From: Thermothelomyces thermophilus ATCC 42464
Lineage: Eukaryota > Ascomycota > Sordariomycetes > Sordariales > Chaetomiaceae
NCBI RefSeq assembly: GCF_000226095.1
Contig: NC_016476.1
Span: 4,216,001-4,280,000 of the forward strand
Length of the DNA: 64,000 bases
Reading direction: 5' to 3'
Shown here: piece after piece, positions 21,885-34,300 of the stretch
How positions within the stretch are numbered: position 1 is the stretch's first letter
How the letters are laid out: every line of letters begins with the position of its first letter
Translations under genes and position numbers: made by a program
The notes under the pieces: model-generated
Seen by the model: only the letters and a program-made list of their open reading frames with translations
What the model was told of the DNA's origin: nothing
Database searches by the model: none

Positions 21885-23123
21885 CCTGCCTCCTTCAGGT
21901 CTTCTGGGAAGCGTCCGAAGAAGGCGTATGACTCCATAAGTTGGAGGTCGTTAACGAAGTGGTCTGCACGAACAGAATCTGAGGGGCGGCATCTTGGTTC
22001 ATCATCAACGGCCCGGGTAGTGGGAGTTTGGAGGAGTCAGCTCCCGTGTACCGAGCGGCTGAAGATATTATGTGTTGCTTGGCTGTGCTTGGCTTTGCCG
22101 GAGACGCAATGTTACCAAACTAGGCAAGCATACTGGCCCTTGGGCGCCCTACCAAACATACTTATACATATTACCTAGTAGTAGAGATCGATCGATTCCA
22201 GGTGCTTGTCTTGCACTGGCCGCACTACTGCACAGTAAGAACGGCTGCGGCAAACAAGGCGCGTGAACTAAATATGGTGCAGCGTCGTATAGTCGCGGTA
22301 ACTTCGCACGAGTTTCTGCCATGGTAAAACGCGCCATCCAGTCGGTCAGCGCCACCTCTGGGACCCTTTGACCAAGTCTCGGTGTGTGGAATATGAGAAA
22401 AACTTCCAGGATCCCCTGACTTGACTTCTGGTCTAGGCAGAGGTTAGAGCTTAGAACTCATTCACCTCGCCGTTGAAAATCTCGTTCTTTGTGAAGGATC
22501 GAGATCTCGGGATCAGGACCCACACAGCATGGGGCGGATCTGAACTCCATATTACACTAGCATCGCCTACTAAGTACGGAGAGCTAAGTAATCCGTAATT
22601 AATCCGTACAGGGGCCAACGTAGTAATCCGTTGTTACACGACATTTCCATCACGCTAGTGGCTTCAATTCTCGTCGTCTTTCAAACTTGCCGAATTTTCA
22701 GCTCTCAGTCAAAAAGGCCTATTAGGTCCTCCCCGCAAACTTGCGCCGCTGCTCTACCGTACATTACACTTCCCATCCATGCAACCACGTGGCCGTGGGG
22801 CATGGATAATTATTCCCTCTCTCCGAAAGCCGGTTGACGCCTATGCTCTTGAAAAATGAGGGGTTATCCACCAGCTTTTAGAGCCAAGGAAACCTTCTCT
22901 TGTCGCTCCTGCTCTATTGTTTCTAGGTTTATCAATGCAAAAGCCGAATCCCTCCTCGCTCTACTCACATCCACCGGATCCCCCCCCCTTTCCCCCCCAA
23001 CACTGCTGCTCGGGCCGAGCTAAACATGAACGCACTGACGCTAGTGTTAGTGAACCAGCAACGCCAAGACCTGATGAATCCGTCGTGATGAAGCGCACTC
23101 CTAACTGCCATGTGATACTGGGG

Positions 23124-23154
23124 TGGTTGGTCATGGTTGGTCATGGTTGGTCAT
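23124..23154 (+). repeat. Three tandem copies of a 10-bp unit (TGGTTGGTCA)
   Basis: Perfect or near-perfect triplicate of tggttggtca; intergenic. Confidence 0.8.
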
Positions 23155-23881
23155 CAACATTTCCTGCTAGAGCATCAGCGCGTGGCATCACCGCGCCACT
23201 GTGCAACTGGCAAATATGCGTGAACCTTCTTTAGGAGCACACAAGTTAGCGAAGGGTAATGTTACTTGAAACTGGGACCTCCAGGCGAATGATATGTAAG
23301 TACGGATTAATTACATACGGATTACATAGTGCATACTCGCTTTGTTCGCACCGGTTCCTTGACTACAAGCAGCCCTGTGGGAGATACGCTGTCTAGAACG
23401 CTTCGACGAGGCCACATTGACCCCCGATTTCCACGTGGCTCCCCACACTGACTTCATCCGAGTCCGACACATAGGAGCAGCAATCCCTGTTCTGATCCGC
23501 CTCCCCGTCTACCGAGTAAGTGGGCGTCTGTGCTCATGCCTCGGTCGCTGCTGGTACCGAGCGGAAGGAGAATACCATCTCAGGGGCAGCTGAAAGAGTC
23601 TTGGACTGTCTCGATCCATGGAAGGTTCGTAGTGTCCCCGAAGAAGGTGATTGGTTGGGGACCATCTCCCTTTGGTGTTGTGTAAGTTCGGGGGCCTAAT
23701 TACTGCGGAGACATCTAAATATTTGGGTATATACACTTTGAGCTATTGATATCAATTTATCCCAACACTACTACCTTAGACAGGTGGTATTTACCCATAT
23801 GAAAAGTGCGTAAATAGTCTCAAGCATGATTGCCAGCAATTATTCCATTTCTGTGGATGGATGACTGCTATAGAGTTCGAT

Positions 23882-23995
23882 GGTGGAGGAAGAAGGAAGA
23901 GGCTGACCAGGGGCCCCCTGCAGGAAAATGTGGGTGCTGCAACCCTGGTGGGGCCGGGAACCCTACACTAATCCGTACATAGTAGGGCCCGTGTG
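23882..23995 (-). repeat. Dispersed repeat, copy B (inverted relative to copy A)
   Basis: Reverse complement matches 18321-18435: an identical 24-bp core at 23940-23963, then alignable flanks with small indels. Contains one TAATCCGTA motif at 23969. Confidence 0.65.
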
Positions 23996-24612
23996 ATCCG
24001 TTCATTCGGATCCGTGCAGATCGCTCTGTGACTTGTCTCTTCCTCTTTCAGCCTGGCTGCAAAATGCCAAGAAGGAATGTTATCACGGGTCATTTAAGGA
24101 TCCGGTGGACGATGCGCTCCCGAGACCGGGCTGACTCGGCACCGATCTTATCCAACTCGGTTGGCCTTGGCCGGTGTTTCTGGAGCATCCCGGCTACTTC
24201 CGGTGGCTCAGCTGCCCAAAACCTCCAATCGCCGGTTGGGACAAGACGCCCCACGTCTTTAATAATAGAAGAGAGCTGAACGACTCGCTCGAGCCAGCAA
24301 ACCGGGACATGTATCCGCACATAAGGATTATGCACCGTCGTTCAGACAATGACATTCCTGCCCGGCAGTGACACGTTGCTAGAGCTTTAATTATTTCGTC
24401 CGGTGGCCTAGAATAGGGGTCATGGCAACCTCTTCTGCGATGATGCTTCGGCATCACTCTTCGTCCCCATCATCTTGCTCTTGCTCGCAGCACATCGGTG
24501 ACTGACCGTCATTCAAACCTCTTTCCGACACGAAACGCGACAAATATTAATAAACTCGGCATCTGAAGGGCGGGACACAAGAAAACAAAAAAAAAAAAAA
24601 AAACAAAAAAAG

Positions 24613-25545
24613 ATGCCAGAAACCCGCTATTTCGTCCTCCCCGACCAGCGGCAGGTCGCATACGGCATCTACGGCGCACAGGATGCGGCCTCGACCGTGT
24701 TCTACTTTCACGGATGCCCGTCCTCCCACCACGAGGCATTCTTGCTGTCCGAGGCCGGGCGGCGCCACGGCCTGCGCATCATCGCGCCTTCTCGGCCGGG
24801 CAGCGGCGGCTCGGCGTTCCGCGAGAACGGCACGCTTCTCGAGTACGCCGACGACGTCCTCGCGCTCGCCGACCACCTCGACGTCCCCCGCTTCGGCATC
24901 GTAGCCGTGTCGGGCGGCGCCCCCTACGCGTTCGCCTGTCGGAAGCGCATCCCGCGCACGCGGCTGACGGCGGTCGGGATCGTGGCCGGGATCTACCCGG
25001 TTACCAGCTTCGGCACGGCCGGGATGAAGCTGCCGTCGCGGGTCATGCTCCGGCTTGCCACGTGGTTCCCGAGCATCGTGGCCTGGGCCATCGACAGGCA
25101 GCTGGGCGCGGTGGCCCGGGACGAGGACGGGAAGAAGAAGCTGGAGGCGCTGTTGGTAGCAGATATGCAGCAGGAGGCGACCTGGGAGAGCGACAAGCTG
25201 GCCTGGGAAGCGGCAGCTCCGGAAGCTCGGGAGGCCGTAGTCATGGGCATCCGGGAGGGCGTGAGGTATGGGGGCCGCGGCCCCGCTTGGGAGATGAAGT
25301 TGTACGCAAGCCATTGGGGGTTTGAGTTAGACGAGGTCCGGCCGGGCCATGAGAACGAGCTTGTTCTGTGGCACGGAGACCTGGACGCCAATGTGCCGCT
25401 GGCCATGGCGGAAAAGGCTGCCCGGCAACTCGGTCCGGATGCGGGATTGAGAGTTGTTGAGGGCCAGGGACATGGGGCCCTCACATTCCACAGGGCTGAC
25501 GAGATCATGTCGACAATGAGGGATAATATGCTAAGGGCGATTTGA
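24613..25545 (+). CDS. Alpha/beta hydrolase fold protein
   Basis: Single-exon, 310 aa, with ATG directly after a long A-tract. Typical alpha/beta hydrolase order: HG oxyanion loop (YFHGCPSSHHEA, about 32-42), APSRPGSGGS (58-67), nucleophile elbow VAVSGGAPYA with Ser100, acid in HGDLDANVP (D256 or D258) and His287 in EGQGHGALTF. The catalytic triad is therefore complete. No signal peptide or membrane segment, so cytosolic. The substrate cannot be predicted; the SGGAPYA elbow is common in fungal and bacterial hydrolases of the epoxide hydrolase/haloalkane superfamily. It sits about 400 bp from the convergent FSH hydrolase and 3 kb from the PKS, so a role in that locus is possible but unproven. 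Confidence 0.88.
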   Translation: MPETRYFVLPDQRQVAYGIYGAQDAASTVFYFHGCPSSHHEAFLLSEAGRRHGLRIIAPSRPGSGGSAFRENGTLLEYADDVLALADHLDVPRFGIVAVSGGAPYAFACRKRIPRTRLTAVGIVAGIYPVTSFGTAGMKLPSRVMLRLATWFPSIVAWAIDRQLGAVARDEDGKKKLEALLVADMQQEATWESDKLAWEAAAPEAREAVVMGIREGVRYGGRGPAWEMKLYASHWGFELDEVRPGHENELVLWHGDLDANVPLAMAEKAARQLGPDAGLRVVEGQGHGALTFHRADEIMSTMRDNMLRAI

Positions 25546-25929
25546 TGGTGATGAAGATTGTTAACAACTTGGGCGGCTAGCAACCCAGACATGGACGGCG
25601 GGAGAACAAAAGACGGGGGAATGTGCCGGACGAGACCTTCTCTAGATTGAAGAAGACAATCATGTACCAGAGCTCATTCGGCAAACGTTTGAGGTGCTTG
25701 GATTACTTTATGATCCGTAATTCTTGGAGCTTTTTTATTAACACGAATGCTGGGCTGCCTATCCAAGGTTTGTAATTAAAACGAGGAGAGCAAGGGACTT
25801 AATAGTTGTATTATTATACAGGAGTCGAAAATGTACCATCAGTTATTATTATGCTTCCAAACCGCAACATGACATATTATGAACAGAACGTCAACAAATA
25901 TAGATTTAGGGCCCTCCCTTGTTGGCTGC
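25546..25929. other. Short intergenic between convergent hydrolase genes
   Basis: 3' ends of the alpha/beta hydrolase (+) and FSH hydrolase (-). AT-rich; nothing else recognised. Confidence 0.4.
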
Positions 25930-26937
25930 TTAAGCACTTGATTCCGACGTTTCTGACCCAGCCGTGCTTTTATCAGTCTCCGACTCGGTTTCTCCTTGCC
26001 GACTGCTCCTCCCCTCGACCTCGGGGATCAACTTCTCGAGAATATCCGCCAACATGCGAACATTCTCGGCGTCGCGGGGAACAATGTGCCCGAGTCCGTG
26101 ATCAAACATGGCGGACTTTGAAGGGTCGCAAACGTTGTACAAGGCGACGGCGCCGCCCATGAAAGCGTCGTTGCAACCAAAGATGTGGAAGGTAGGGATG
26201 TCGATGACGACGCCCGACTGATCCGCGAGCAGGGCGACAACGCGGTCTTCGCCCTCGAATTTCAGGGGCGGTGAACCGGAAATGAAGACGGCAAACTGCG
26301 AGAAAAGAAAAACTCAGTATGGTACCAACCTGCGAACTTCCTAGCCCACGAGAGAGACCCGTCGTGGCATGCATGTCCGCCTCTGCTCACCTTGATACGT
26401 CGTTTACGGCCGGTCCGCCGCTCCTGCTCGCCCTCTTCCACAATCAGACTCGCACCGACCATGGCGCCCTCCGAGTAGCCAATGACGGCGTCGACGTCGG
26501 GATGTTCGTCGACCTTCTTGATAACATCGTCCATGGCCTCACGCCAGACCGGCTGGTGCCAGTCATCACCCTTGCCAGTATCTTGAAACATGCGGATGGC
26601 GTCTTCGGCATTGATGCTGTACGGCATGTGGCGGAGACGACGGAGATTCTCGAAATTGTCCCCGTGGCGGGTGTCGAGAAAACGGTACAACGGCCGGGCT
26701 CCAAAGTAGTCTTCCCACCCGGCCGGGGGCTCTACTTCGTGAGCCCCTTGGCTGTAGGCGAAAGTCGCTAGTCCTCGCCGCTCTAGCTCGTCCGCCAGGG
26801 GTCCCAGCTGAACACGGAAGTTCTGGCTTAAAGATCAGTTCGGCTCATGAAGAGGTGGGAATGGCTGGTTGCATGTAATTATGGAACCAAGTCACCTTGG
26901 CACTACCATAAGCCCCGGGGAGGCAGAGAAACTTCAT
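25930..26937 (-). CDS. FSH-family serine hydrolase, LovG-like candidate PKS release enzyme
   Basis: Spliced model: complement(join(25930..26295,26391..26822,26896..26937)), 279 aa, all junctions phase 0. The start MKFLCLPGAYGSAKNF is the usual opening of the family (FSH1/DUF341). Conserved blocks: WEDYFGARPLYRFLDTRHG, DAVIGYSEGAMVGASL (nucleophile Ser131), FHIFGCNDAFM (Asp201) and DHGLGHIVPRD (His228), giving a full triad. A disordered Ser/Glu/Thr-rich tail ends the protein. LovG of the lovastatin cluster belongs to this family and hydrolyses the finished chain from a highly reducing PKS. This gene is divergent from such a PKS across a 1.4-kb shared promoter and that PKS has no thioesterase, so trans release is the leading hypothesis. 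FSH proteins also occur outside clusters, so a separate role is possible. Confidence 0.88.
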
Positions 26938-28360
26938 CCTGGAGTTCTCGCCAGCGTTCCCGTTTTGCTTTCATTTAATAATCCTGATTGACCCAAGGAA
27001 TGAAGCCGAATAAGTAGTTAGGAGATGTGTACGAGCTCTCGGTACGAAAGACTGCAATCTCCCTCTCAACGCCCTGGTGGGTTGACCTGGAGAACATGGC
27101 CGCGGCAGAGCTGAAGACGTGAACGCTTCCAACCCCGTATACTTGAGCCTGCCGGGATAGCATCGCGACAGTCATATTTCATCACTTCCTCGGCCGCCTC
27201 CTGCCGACAGCACGCAGAAAGCGGTTTCAGATAGGGGGTACTGTCGCCGTACACGAACTGTCATGTTTCGACCCGTGTATGTATATGGAACTCACGGACC
27301 TCCTTACTAAGGTATTAATGATCATTATTAGCATACTTAACGTCTGTGATCTGGTGTGCAGAGATGGGCACTTAGAAATACCCTAGCCTCGGAAATGCAG
27401 AGTATACGGAACAGAACGCCCAGGAGGTTCCACCGCTTCTTTGCATTCTCACCGCCTGGTCGAATACGAGTTGGTGGTAGGATGCATGGCGCGCGGCGTG
27501 CATGTACATACCACGGTAACAAAGATGCCTGCATTCCCATACATTCCCGGCTTCGTATACGCGGGATGAGTCGAGTTTCTCGTTTCATCGTGCCCATCAG
27601 CCAATTAACAACCAGTCACGATACAGAGGCGAGGTATGGAATCAGGCTTGATTACACTTAATGTGAACAACGTTCTCGAGTAGAAAAGATGCCCCCGCTC
27701 CGTACGGCTCATGATGACGGACGGCTGTTTCATGCTTAGGGTCAAGACGGGGTTGAATATAATTTTTATGGCAGGCTCGTACACGGACCGTAGAGAACAG
27801 ACACTAGATTGAAGCTCTCTCTTATCTGCAAGGTTCTCTAGTTTTGTCTATGCTCGGTAATTATTGTGTGGCACCGAGCCATCGGGACGAGACGATTTTC
27901 TCCAGCCTTGTATTCTACTGCTTTTGTATATTGGCCCACAAGGGATGATTAACCCTTAGACGCGCGGTATCCCTTCCATATGGATGCCAACATCGTTGGG
28001 CCCGATCCTGGGGGGGGGGGAGGGGGGGAAGAGATTGCAGTTGATATAAACAGAACAGAGCTCGTAACCGTGGCCTTTTGGATTGACGTCTTATTGATCC
28101 TTCTATTAGACACATGGAAAATGTGCCACTGTTTCAAGTGCCCTAACAAGCAAATAATACCTGTCTGCCAAAATATCAAAGCGAATGCAGGGACGACGCA
28201 CCCCAAGTGGTCTAACAAATATCAGGATGTATAGATATGCCACTTTCGCAGTTGGCAGTTGTTACCACGGCTCTCCTTAGAGCCTGGTTGAAGTAGTCCT
28301 GTTTCGGCTTATGTCTCTACTGTCTCGCCATTTTCTCTCGCTTGTACCTTGACGTACACC
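26938..28360. promoter_or_regulatory. Shared divergent promoter region of FSH hydrolase and PKS
   Basis: 1.4 kb without a supported gene separates the two start codons, so both genes can be driven from it. CGG-type palindromes, possible Zn2Cys6 sites, occur at 27700-27707 (CCGTACGG) and 27784-27790 (CGGACCG). An 11-G run and a second G-run lie at 28010-28029. The binding-site reading is inference. Confidence 0.45.
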
Positions 28361-31300
28361 ATGGCGGACAAACAACCCGAGCCCATTGCCATCGTGGGCA
28401 TGGCCTGTCGCTTGCCGGGGAGCGTGTCACACCCGGGTGAGTTCTACCGCATGTTATGCCGGCAGAAGACAGGATGGTCAAAGATCCCCCCGGGTCGCTT
28501 CAATGCGGAGGCGTATCACCACCCAAACCCGGACAAGAAGGGCTGCATCAACTCGGAAGGGGGGTACTTCATCAAGGACGACATCTCGATGTTTGATGCC
28601 GCCTTCTTCGACATTACCAGAAAGGAGGCCGAGTCGATGGGTAGGTGACAGCTTTCCTTCCGACATCCGACGGACTCGGCTAACAACTAGGCGAGATCCG
28701 GCCCAGCGACTGTTGTTGGAGTGCGTATACGAAGCGTTGGAAAACGCCGGAATCCCAAAGGAAACAGTGTCCGGGGAAAAGATTGGGGTATTTGTCGGTG
28801 CCAACTACAGCGAGCACCGGGTTGGAAACCTCCGAGATCTGGACCACATTCCCAGCTTCGATGCCACGGGCAACCAAGGAGCCTTCCTCGCCGGCCGGGT
28901 GGCTTATTACTTCAACCTTCACGGCCCAACGCTTACGGTCGACACTGCATGCTCGTCAAGCATGCACGCCCTGCATCTTGCAGTGCAAAGTATCCGGGCC
29001 GGCGAGTCGGAACAAGCCATTGTCGGAGCTTCACACTTGATAACCCATCCGGACATCTGGGTGTCTATGGGAAAGCTTCGCCTCTTTTCCAATTCAGGAC
29101 GAACGTACGCCTTTGATAACCGGGCCAAGTCGGGATATGCGAGGGGGGAGGGCGCAGGATGTCTGGTGCTGAAGCCTCTGGCCAGGGCCCAGGCTGATAA
29201 CGACCACGTCTTTTCCGTCATCACTCATTCGGGCGCCAGCCACAACGGCCGCACGATCGGCATTGTCGCCCCGAGCCCGGAGGAGCAAGAGAAGCTGGTC
29301 AAGAGAGTTCTCGCCGAAGCGAGCATCGACCCCTGCGACGTCGGGTTCTTCGAGGCCCACGGAACGGGTACCAAGAAGGGGGACCCCATCGAAGCGACAG
29401 GCATCTACCAAGCGGTCGGCCGTTATTTCACTCCCGAGAATCCGCTATATATCGGTTCCGTCAAGCCCAACATTGGTCACCTCGAATGCGCCAGCGGTGT
29501 CGTGTCGGTCATCAAGAGCGTTCTGATGCTGTACTACGGCTTCATCCTTCCCAACGCGGATTTCAAGTGGACGAACAAAGCAATCCCCCTCGATGAATGG
29601 AACATGCGCGTGGCCACGCAGCAAAAACCGTGGCCGGCCAAGCGGAAGTACGTCTGCGTCAACAACTTTGGCTTCAGTGGCTCAAACTCGATGTGCGTCT
29701 TGCAGGCCGCTCCTCAAATCAGGGGGCTCGAGGTCGGAGACAACAGTTCCTACAGCCCGCTCAGGCTCTTTGTCCTCTCGGCCAACGACGAAACGGCGCT
29801 GCAACACTCCATCAGAAAACTCGGCATCTGGATCGAGCAGCATGCCGAGCTCTACCAGACCACCATGCCGCGAAACTTGGCATACACCCTCTGCCAGCGC
29901 AGGTCTCATCTCCCGTGGAGGGTGGCAGTGGTGGCAAACATGTGTAGCAGCGTCGCCAGCGCGCTTAACAGCCACGATACCGTACCCGCGCGCGCCCCGA
30001 GCGAGCCACCCCGGCTAGCCTTTGTGTACACCGGCCAAGGAGCCCAGTGGTTCGCCATGGGCCGCGAGCTGCTCGGCACACATCCCGTGTTCTTTGATGC
30101 CGTCAGTCGTGCCGATGCCGTCTTGCGCGCTCTAGGGGCCGACTTCTCGGTTCTCGAGGAGCTTCACCGCGACAAGACGTCGTCCAGGGTTGGCCTGGCA
30201 CGTATCAGTCAGCCGATCTGCACTGCCGTCCAGTTAGCATTGACTGAATTGTTTGCCGCCTTCGGAGTCAGGCCCGCTGCCGTTACCGGCCACTCAAGCG
30301 GCGAGATAGCAGCAGCGTATGCGGCAGGTGCCCTGACGTTCGAGTCCGCCATGGCTGCCGCGTACCACAGAGGGCACATCATTGTGGAACTGAAGGAGAG
30401 GTATCCCAATCTCAGGGGCTCTATGATGGCAGTCGGCGCTGGCGCGGATGAACTAAGTCCCATGCTTCAAGAACTGAATGAAGGAGGCGGGCCCCAAGTG
30501 GTTGTGGCGTGCGAGAACTCGCCGTCCTCGACCACCTTGTCTGGCGACGAGGAAGCTATCGACCGTGTGGGAAAGCTGTTTCAGGACAAGGGCGTCTTCA
30601 ACCGGAAACTGTTTGTCGACGTAGCCTACCACTCCCCACACATGCAGCTGATCGCCGAGTCTTACCTCGCCCAAGTCAGCCACATCGAAGCCCCGGTAGG
30701 CGGGACGTCCTCCGGCGTCGAGTTCTTCTCCTCCCTCCATGGCCGCAAGATTAGCCTTGGTGAACTGGGACCCCAGTACTGGGTCGACAACCTCACCCGG
30801 ACAGTCCGATTTTCCACAGCCATACAGAAGCTGTGCACCGAGTATCGCCCAGACATACTTCTGGAGATCGGACCTCACGCGGCCCTCAAGGGACCCATTA
30901 TGCAGGCATTGAAGAGGCTGGGTTCTGCAGCGCTCAAGATATCGTACCTGCCTTCTTTGATTCGCGGCGAGGACGCCGCGCGCACTTGTCTCGAGACGGC
31001 CGGGCAACTTTTTGTCCGCGGGCATCCCCTAAACTTCTTCGAGATCAACCACAACCGCGAGGAGAACGAGAAGCCGGAGGTGGTGCCCGTGCTGTACACG
31101 TACCCCTGGTCACGGCAGAGGTATTGGTACGAGTCCCGGCTGTCTCGGCAGCACCGTCTCAAGCCTTTTCCACGGAACGATTTGCTTGGCGCTCTTGCGG
31201 ACTGGTCGAGCGCTCTGGACCCGACATGGCGCAACGTCATCCGTACCGAGGACTTGCCCTGGCTGAAGGAGTATCAAGTCCAGTCGCGTATGGTTTTTCC

Positions 31301-34300
31301 GGTGTCCGGCTTCATTTCTATGGTTGTTGAAGCAGCGGCCCAAACCGCATGCCTGAACGAGACAGACGCTGCCATGTTCGAGATCAAGAGCCTTAGAATA
31401 TCCGAACATCTCTACCTGGCTGACGGCCAAGAGTTTGAACTTCTTCTGAACTTCCGCCCCCTCGATACAGGCGACAGAACGGGTCACGCGTTTCGAATCT
31501 CTTCGTACGAAGCTAATCGAAACTGGTTGGAGCACTGCACGGGCATCGTGACTGTGAAGCTCAACTCATCGTCTGCCCCAGCGTCAGTCGGCGCTGAAAA
31601 TGGGAGAGCACTGAGCCGAGCAGGCACCAAAAGTTTCTCAACCTTCCAGAACGGTTCTACTGACTCTGGATCTGCCCAGCCTAGAGCCTCGGACAAAGGT
31701 TCGGATATCGGAAATGGATTGTTGAAACCATCGCAGAAAAACAGCTCCCAGATGGATATGTACAAACGCCTTGAGTCACGGAGTCTGTCGTTTCCGGCGT
31801 CGTTTAAGTCTTTGGTCGGTACTATCATGAGAAAGTCCCGGGTGAGGGCGCATTGTGTTGTCCGAAACACGCGATCCCACATGCCGCTGGAACATGAGAC
31901 TCCATACACGATTCATCCGGCAGTCCTGGATGCCATGCTGCAGATACCGCTGCTCTACCCAGACGCAAAGAGCGAGGTGAAGACGAGCGATGCAGCTTGT
32001 CTCCCCTCTTCCATCCGGCACATGATCATACGCTCTCATTGGACCCATAAGTCGGGGGACAGTTTTGAAGTCAGCGCCGCTCCGGAGCCAAAGACGGCAT
32101 CGTTCATGGTGGAACTCTTTTCTGCCGCCGGCGCTGCCGCTGCTGTATCCATGTCTGGACTGAAATTCAAGCCGTTGGAATGCAAGCCTCAGGAGCCGCC
32201 CTCACCACGCCAGCTGTGCTACAAAACGACATGGGAGCCACTGAATAAGACGACCGAAATTGATGAAGTAGCGAGACGGCACATCGCAGGAGCTGATAAA
32301 GCCATTGTCATCGTCACTGAGCGAGGACGCGACACCGAAGACCCTCTCGTGACCCTGTTGATCCGCAAGCTGAAGGAATGTACAACCGTCCCGGTGGTGG
32401 CATGCTCCCTTGGTGCGATCGACGACTGGAACAATTATTTCATTGTCTTATGCGAACTGAGGACGCCAATACTATATCCCATCGACCAAGCCCGGTTCGA
32501 TCAGGTCATAGCACTACTCACGGAGGCACCAGGGCTGATGTGGGTGACCAGAGGGGCCACACGCTTTCCAACATCCCCGAGTGCCAGTCTCGCCCTGGGG
32601 TTGACCCGCACGGCCAGATCGGAAAGGAACGCGGTTGCTTCTACTCTTGACCTGACTGCATTCTCCAGGCTCCACATCACGCGGCAGGCGGAGCTGATTC
32701 GAAATGCATTCGGGGTGTCGGTATTGTCAGGGGGTGAGGCGGCAGAGATGGAATTTGCTGAGGAGGCTGGGGAGCTGATCGTCCCGCGGATCGTCCCGGA
32801 CGCGGAGCTCAACCTCGATGTCCATCGGTCACTGGGCCAATCGGCTCCGTATCACCAGGCTATCCACCAGCCGGAACGCCAGTTTCGCCTTTCCCGCCAG
32901 ATAGATGCGTCTTCTGGCGACGAGCTCTACTTTGAAGACGCAGCGGATGTACCATTAGAGGATAACGAGGTCGAGCTGCTCGTCGAGGCCAGCGCGTTAA
33001 CTCAGGACGACATCACATCCGGCACGGTGGGCGACGAGCCGAGTACGACGATCCCTCGCAGCTGTGCGGGCACCATTACGCGCGTTGGTCGGGCAGTCGG
33101 CAACATCCGAGTCGGGGACAGGGTTTGCGCCCTGGCCGAGGGCCCGTTCGGGACGCACGCCCGGGCAAGACGGACGAGCGTGGCCATCATCCCCGACACG
33201 ATCCGCAGCAAAACTGCGGCCTGCATCCCAGGACCTCTACTTGCCGCCTACTACGCTCTCGTTAACACAGCGAATGTCAGACAAGGCGAGCGCGTCCTCG
33301 TTCAGCTGTCGGGACCTGCGGGGCTCGCGGCCGTGGCGGTGGCTCGGCACCTTAGAGCAAGCCTGTATGCCTTGATCCTGGACGAGCAGCAGGGGGCATT
33401 GGCGCGGAAGATCGGATTGCCGCCAGAGCGAATCCTGGACGCAAGAAGCATCTATTTTCGCCAGGAGCTCGAGGAAGCCACCCAGGGCCGGGGCATGGAG
33501 GTGGTGCTCGCATTGTCAGGGCAGGGGACGGCCAGCGCGTGGGAATGCCTGGCCAACTTTGGTCGATTCGTGGAAATCAGGACCCCAGGTGCCCACGAAA
33601 GAACCAGGCCTGAACTCGGAATCAACGCAACCTTCTCGTCCGTCAACATGATTAACATAGCGGCAGAACGGCCGGAGGCCATGAGCATCCTAGGTGTGGT
33701 CGTTCATAAGGTTGCCACCGGCGCCATCACCCCGCCCACAACAATAACCAAGGCCCCCATCTCGCAGCTCCACAGGGGCATCCGGATGGTGCGCGATGGC
33801 GCCGTCGAGTCGGTGGTAGCACTGATTGGCGACGGAACGGAGCAAGTCAGGGTGAGTTATGAACGACGCGCGAGCATCGTGCATCGTGGAGGATCCGGCG
33901 CTGACTGGTATGCCATCCCTAGGCTCTGCATAGAGTATCGAGGTCCATCTTTCGAAGCAACGGGACACACCTCATCATCGGTGGGACAGGTGGCCTTGGT
34001 CGGTCAATGGCGAGATACATGGTGGAGCACGGAGCGCGTAACATAGTGCTTGTTTCGAGGAGCGGCGGCGGTGGAGATGCAGTTGATGAACTGCAACGGA
34101 AGATGCAGCGCAGTGGCGCGCGTCTCGTGGTAATGAAGTGCGATGTCACCGACGAGGGTCAAGTCCGGCAACTCATCGAGGCTTGCCAAAGATCTCTGCC
34201 TCCGATCTGTGGTGTCATCCACGCGGCCATGGTGCTCCGGGTGAGTCTCTGCTGGCGTTCATTGTGTACACAAACGAGGTTAGCTGACGAAAGCCTTTCA

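Larger units (their letters stand above)
21885..24612. other. Long divergent intergenic region
   Basis: No supported gene on either strand between the MHYT start (-) and the alpha/beta hydrolase start (+). Holds several TACGGATTA/TAATCCGTA elements (22589, 22600, 23301, 23316, 23969), a three-copy tandem repeat at 23124 and dispersed repeat copy B. A poly-A/AAAC tract (24585-24610) directly precedes the hydrolase ATG. Confidence 0.4.

Noticed and set aside
28349-28360. Upstream extension of the PKS start
   Set aside because: The in-frame codon at 28349 is TTG; the ATG at 28361 gives the usual PKS N-terminus.
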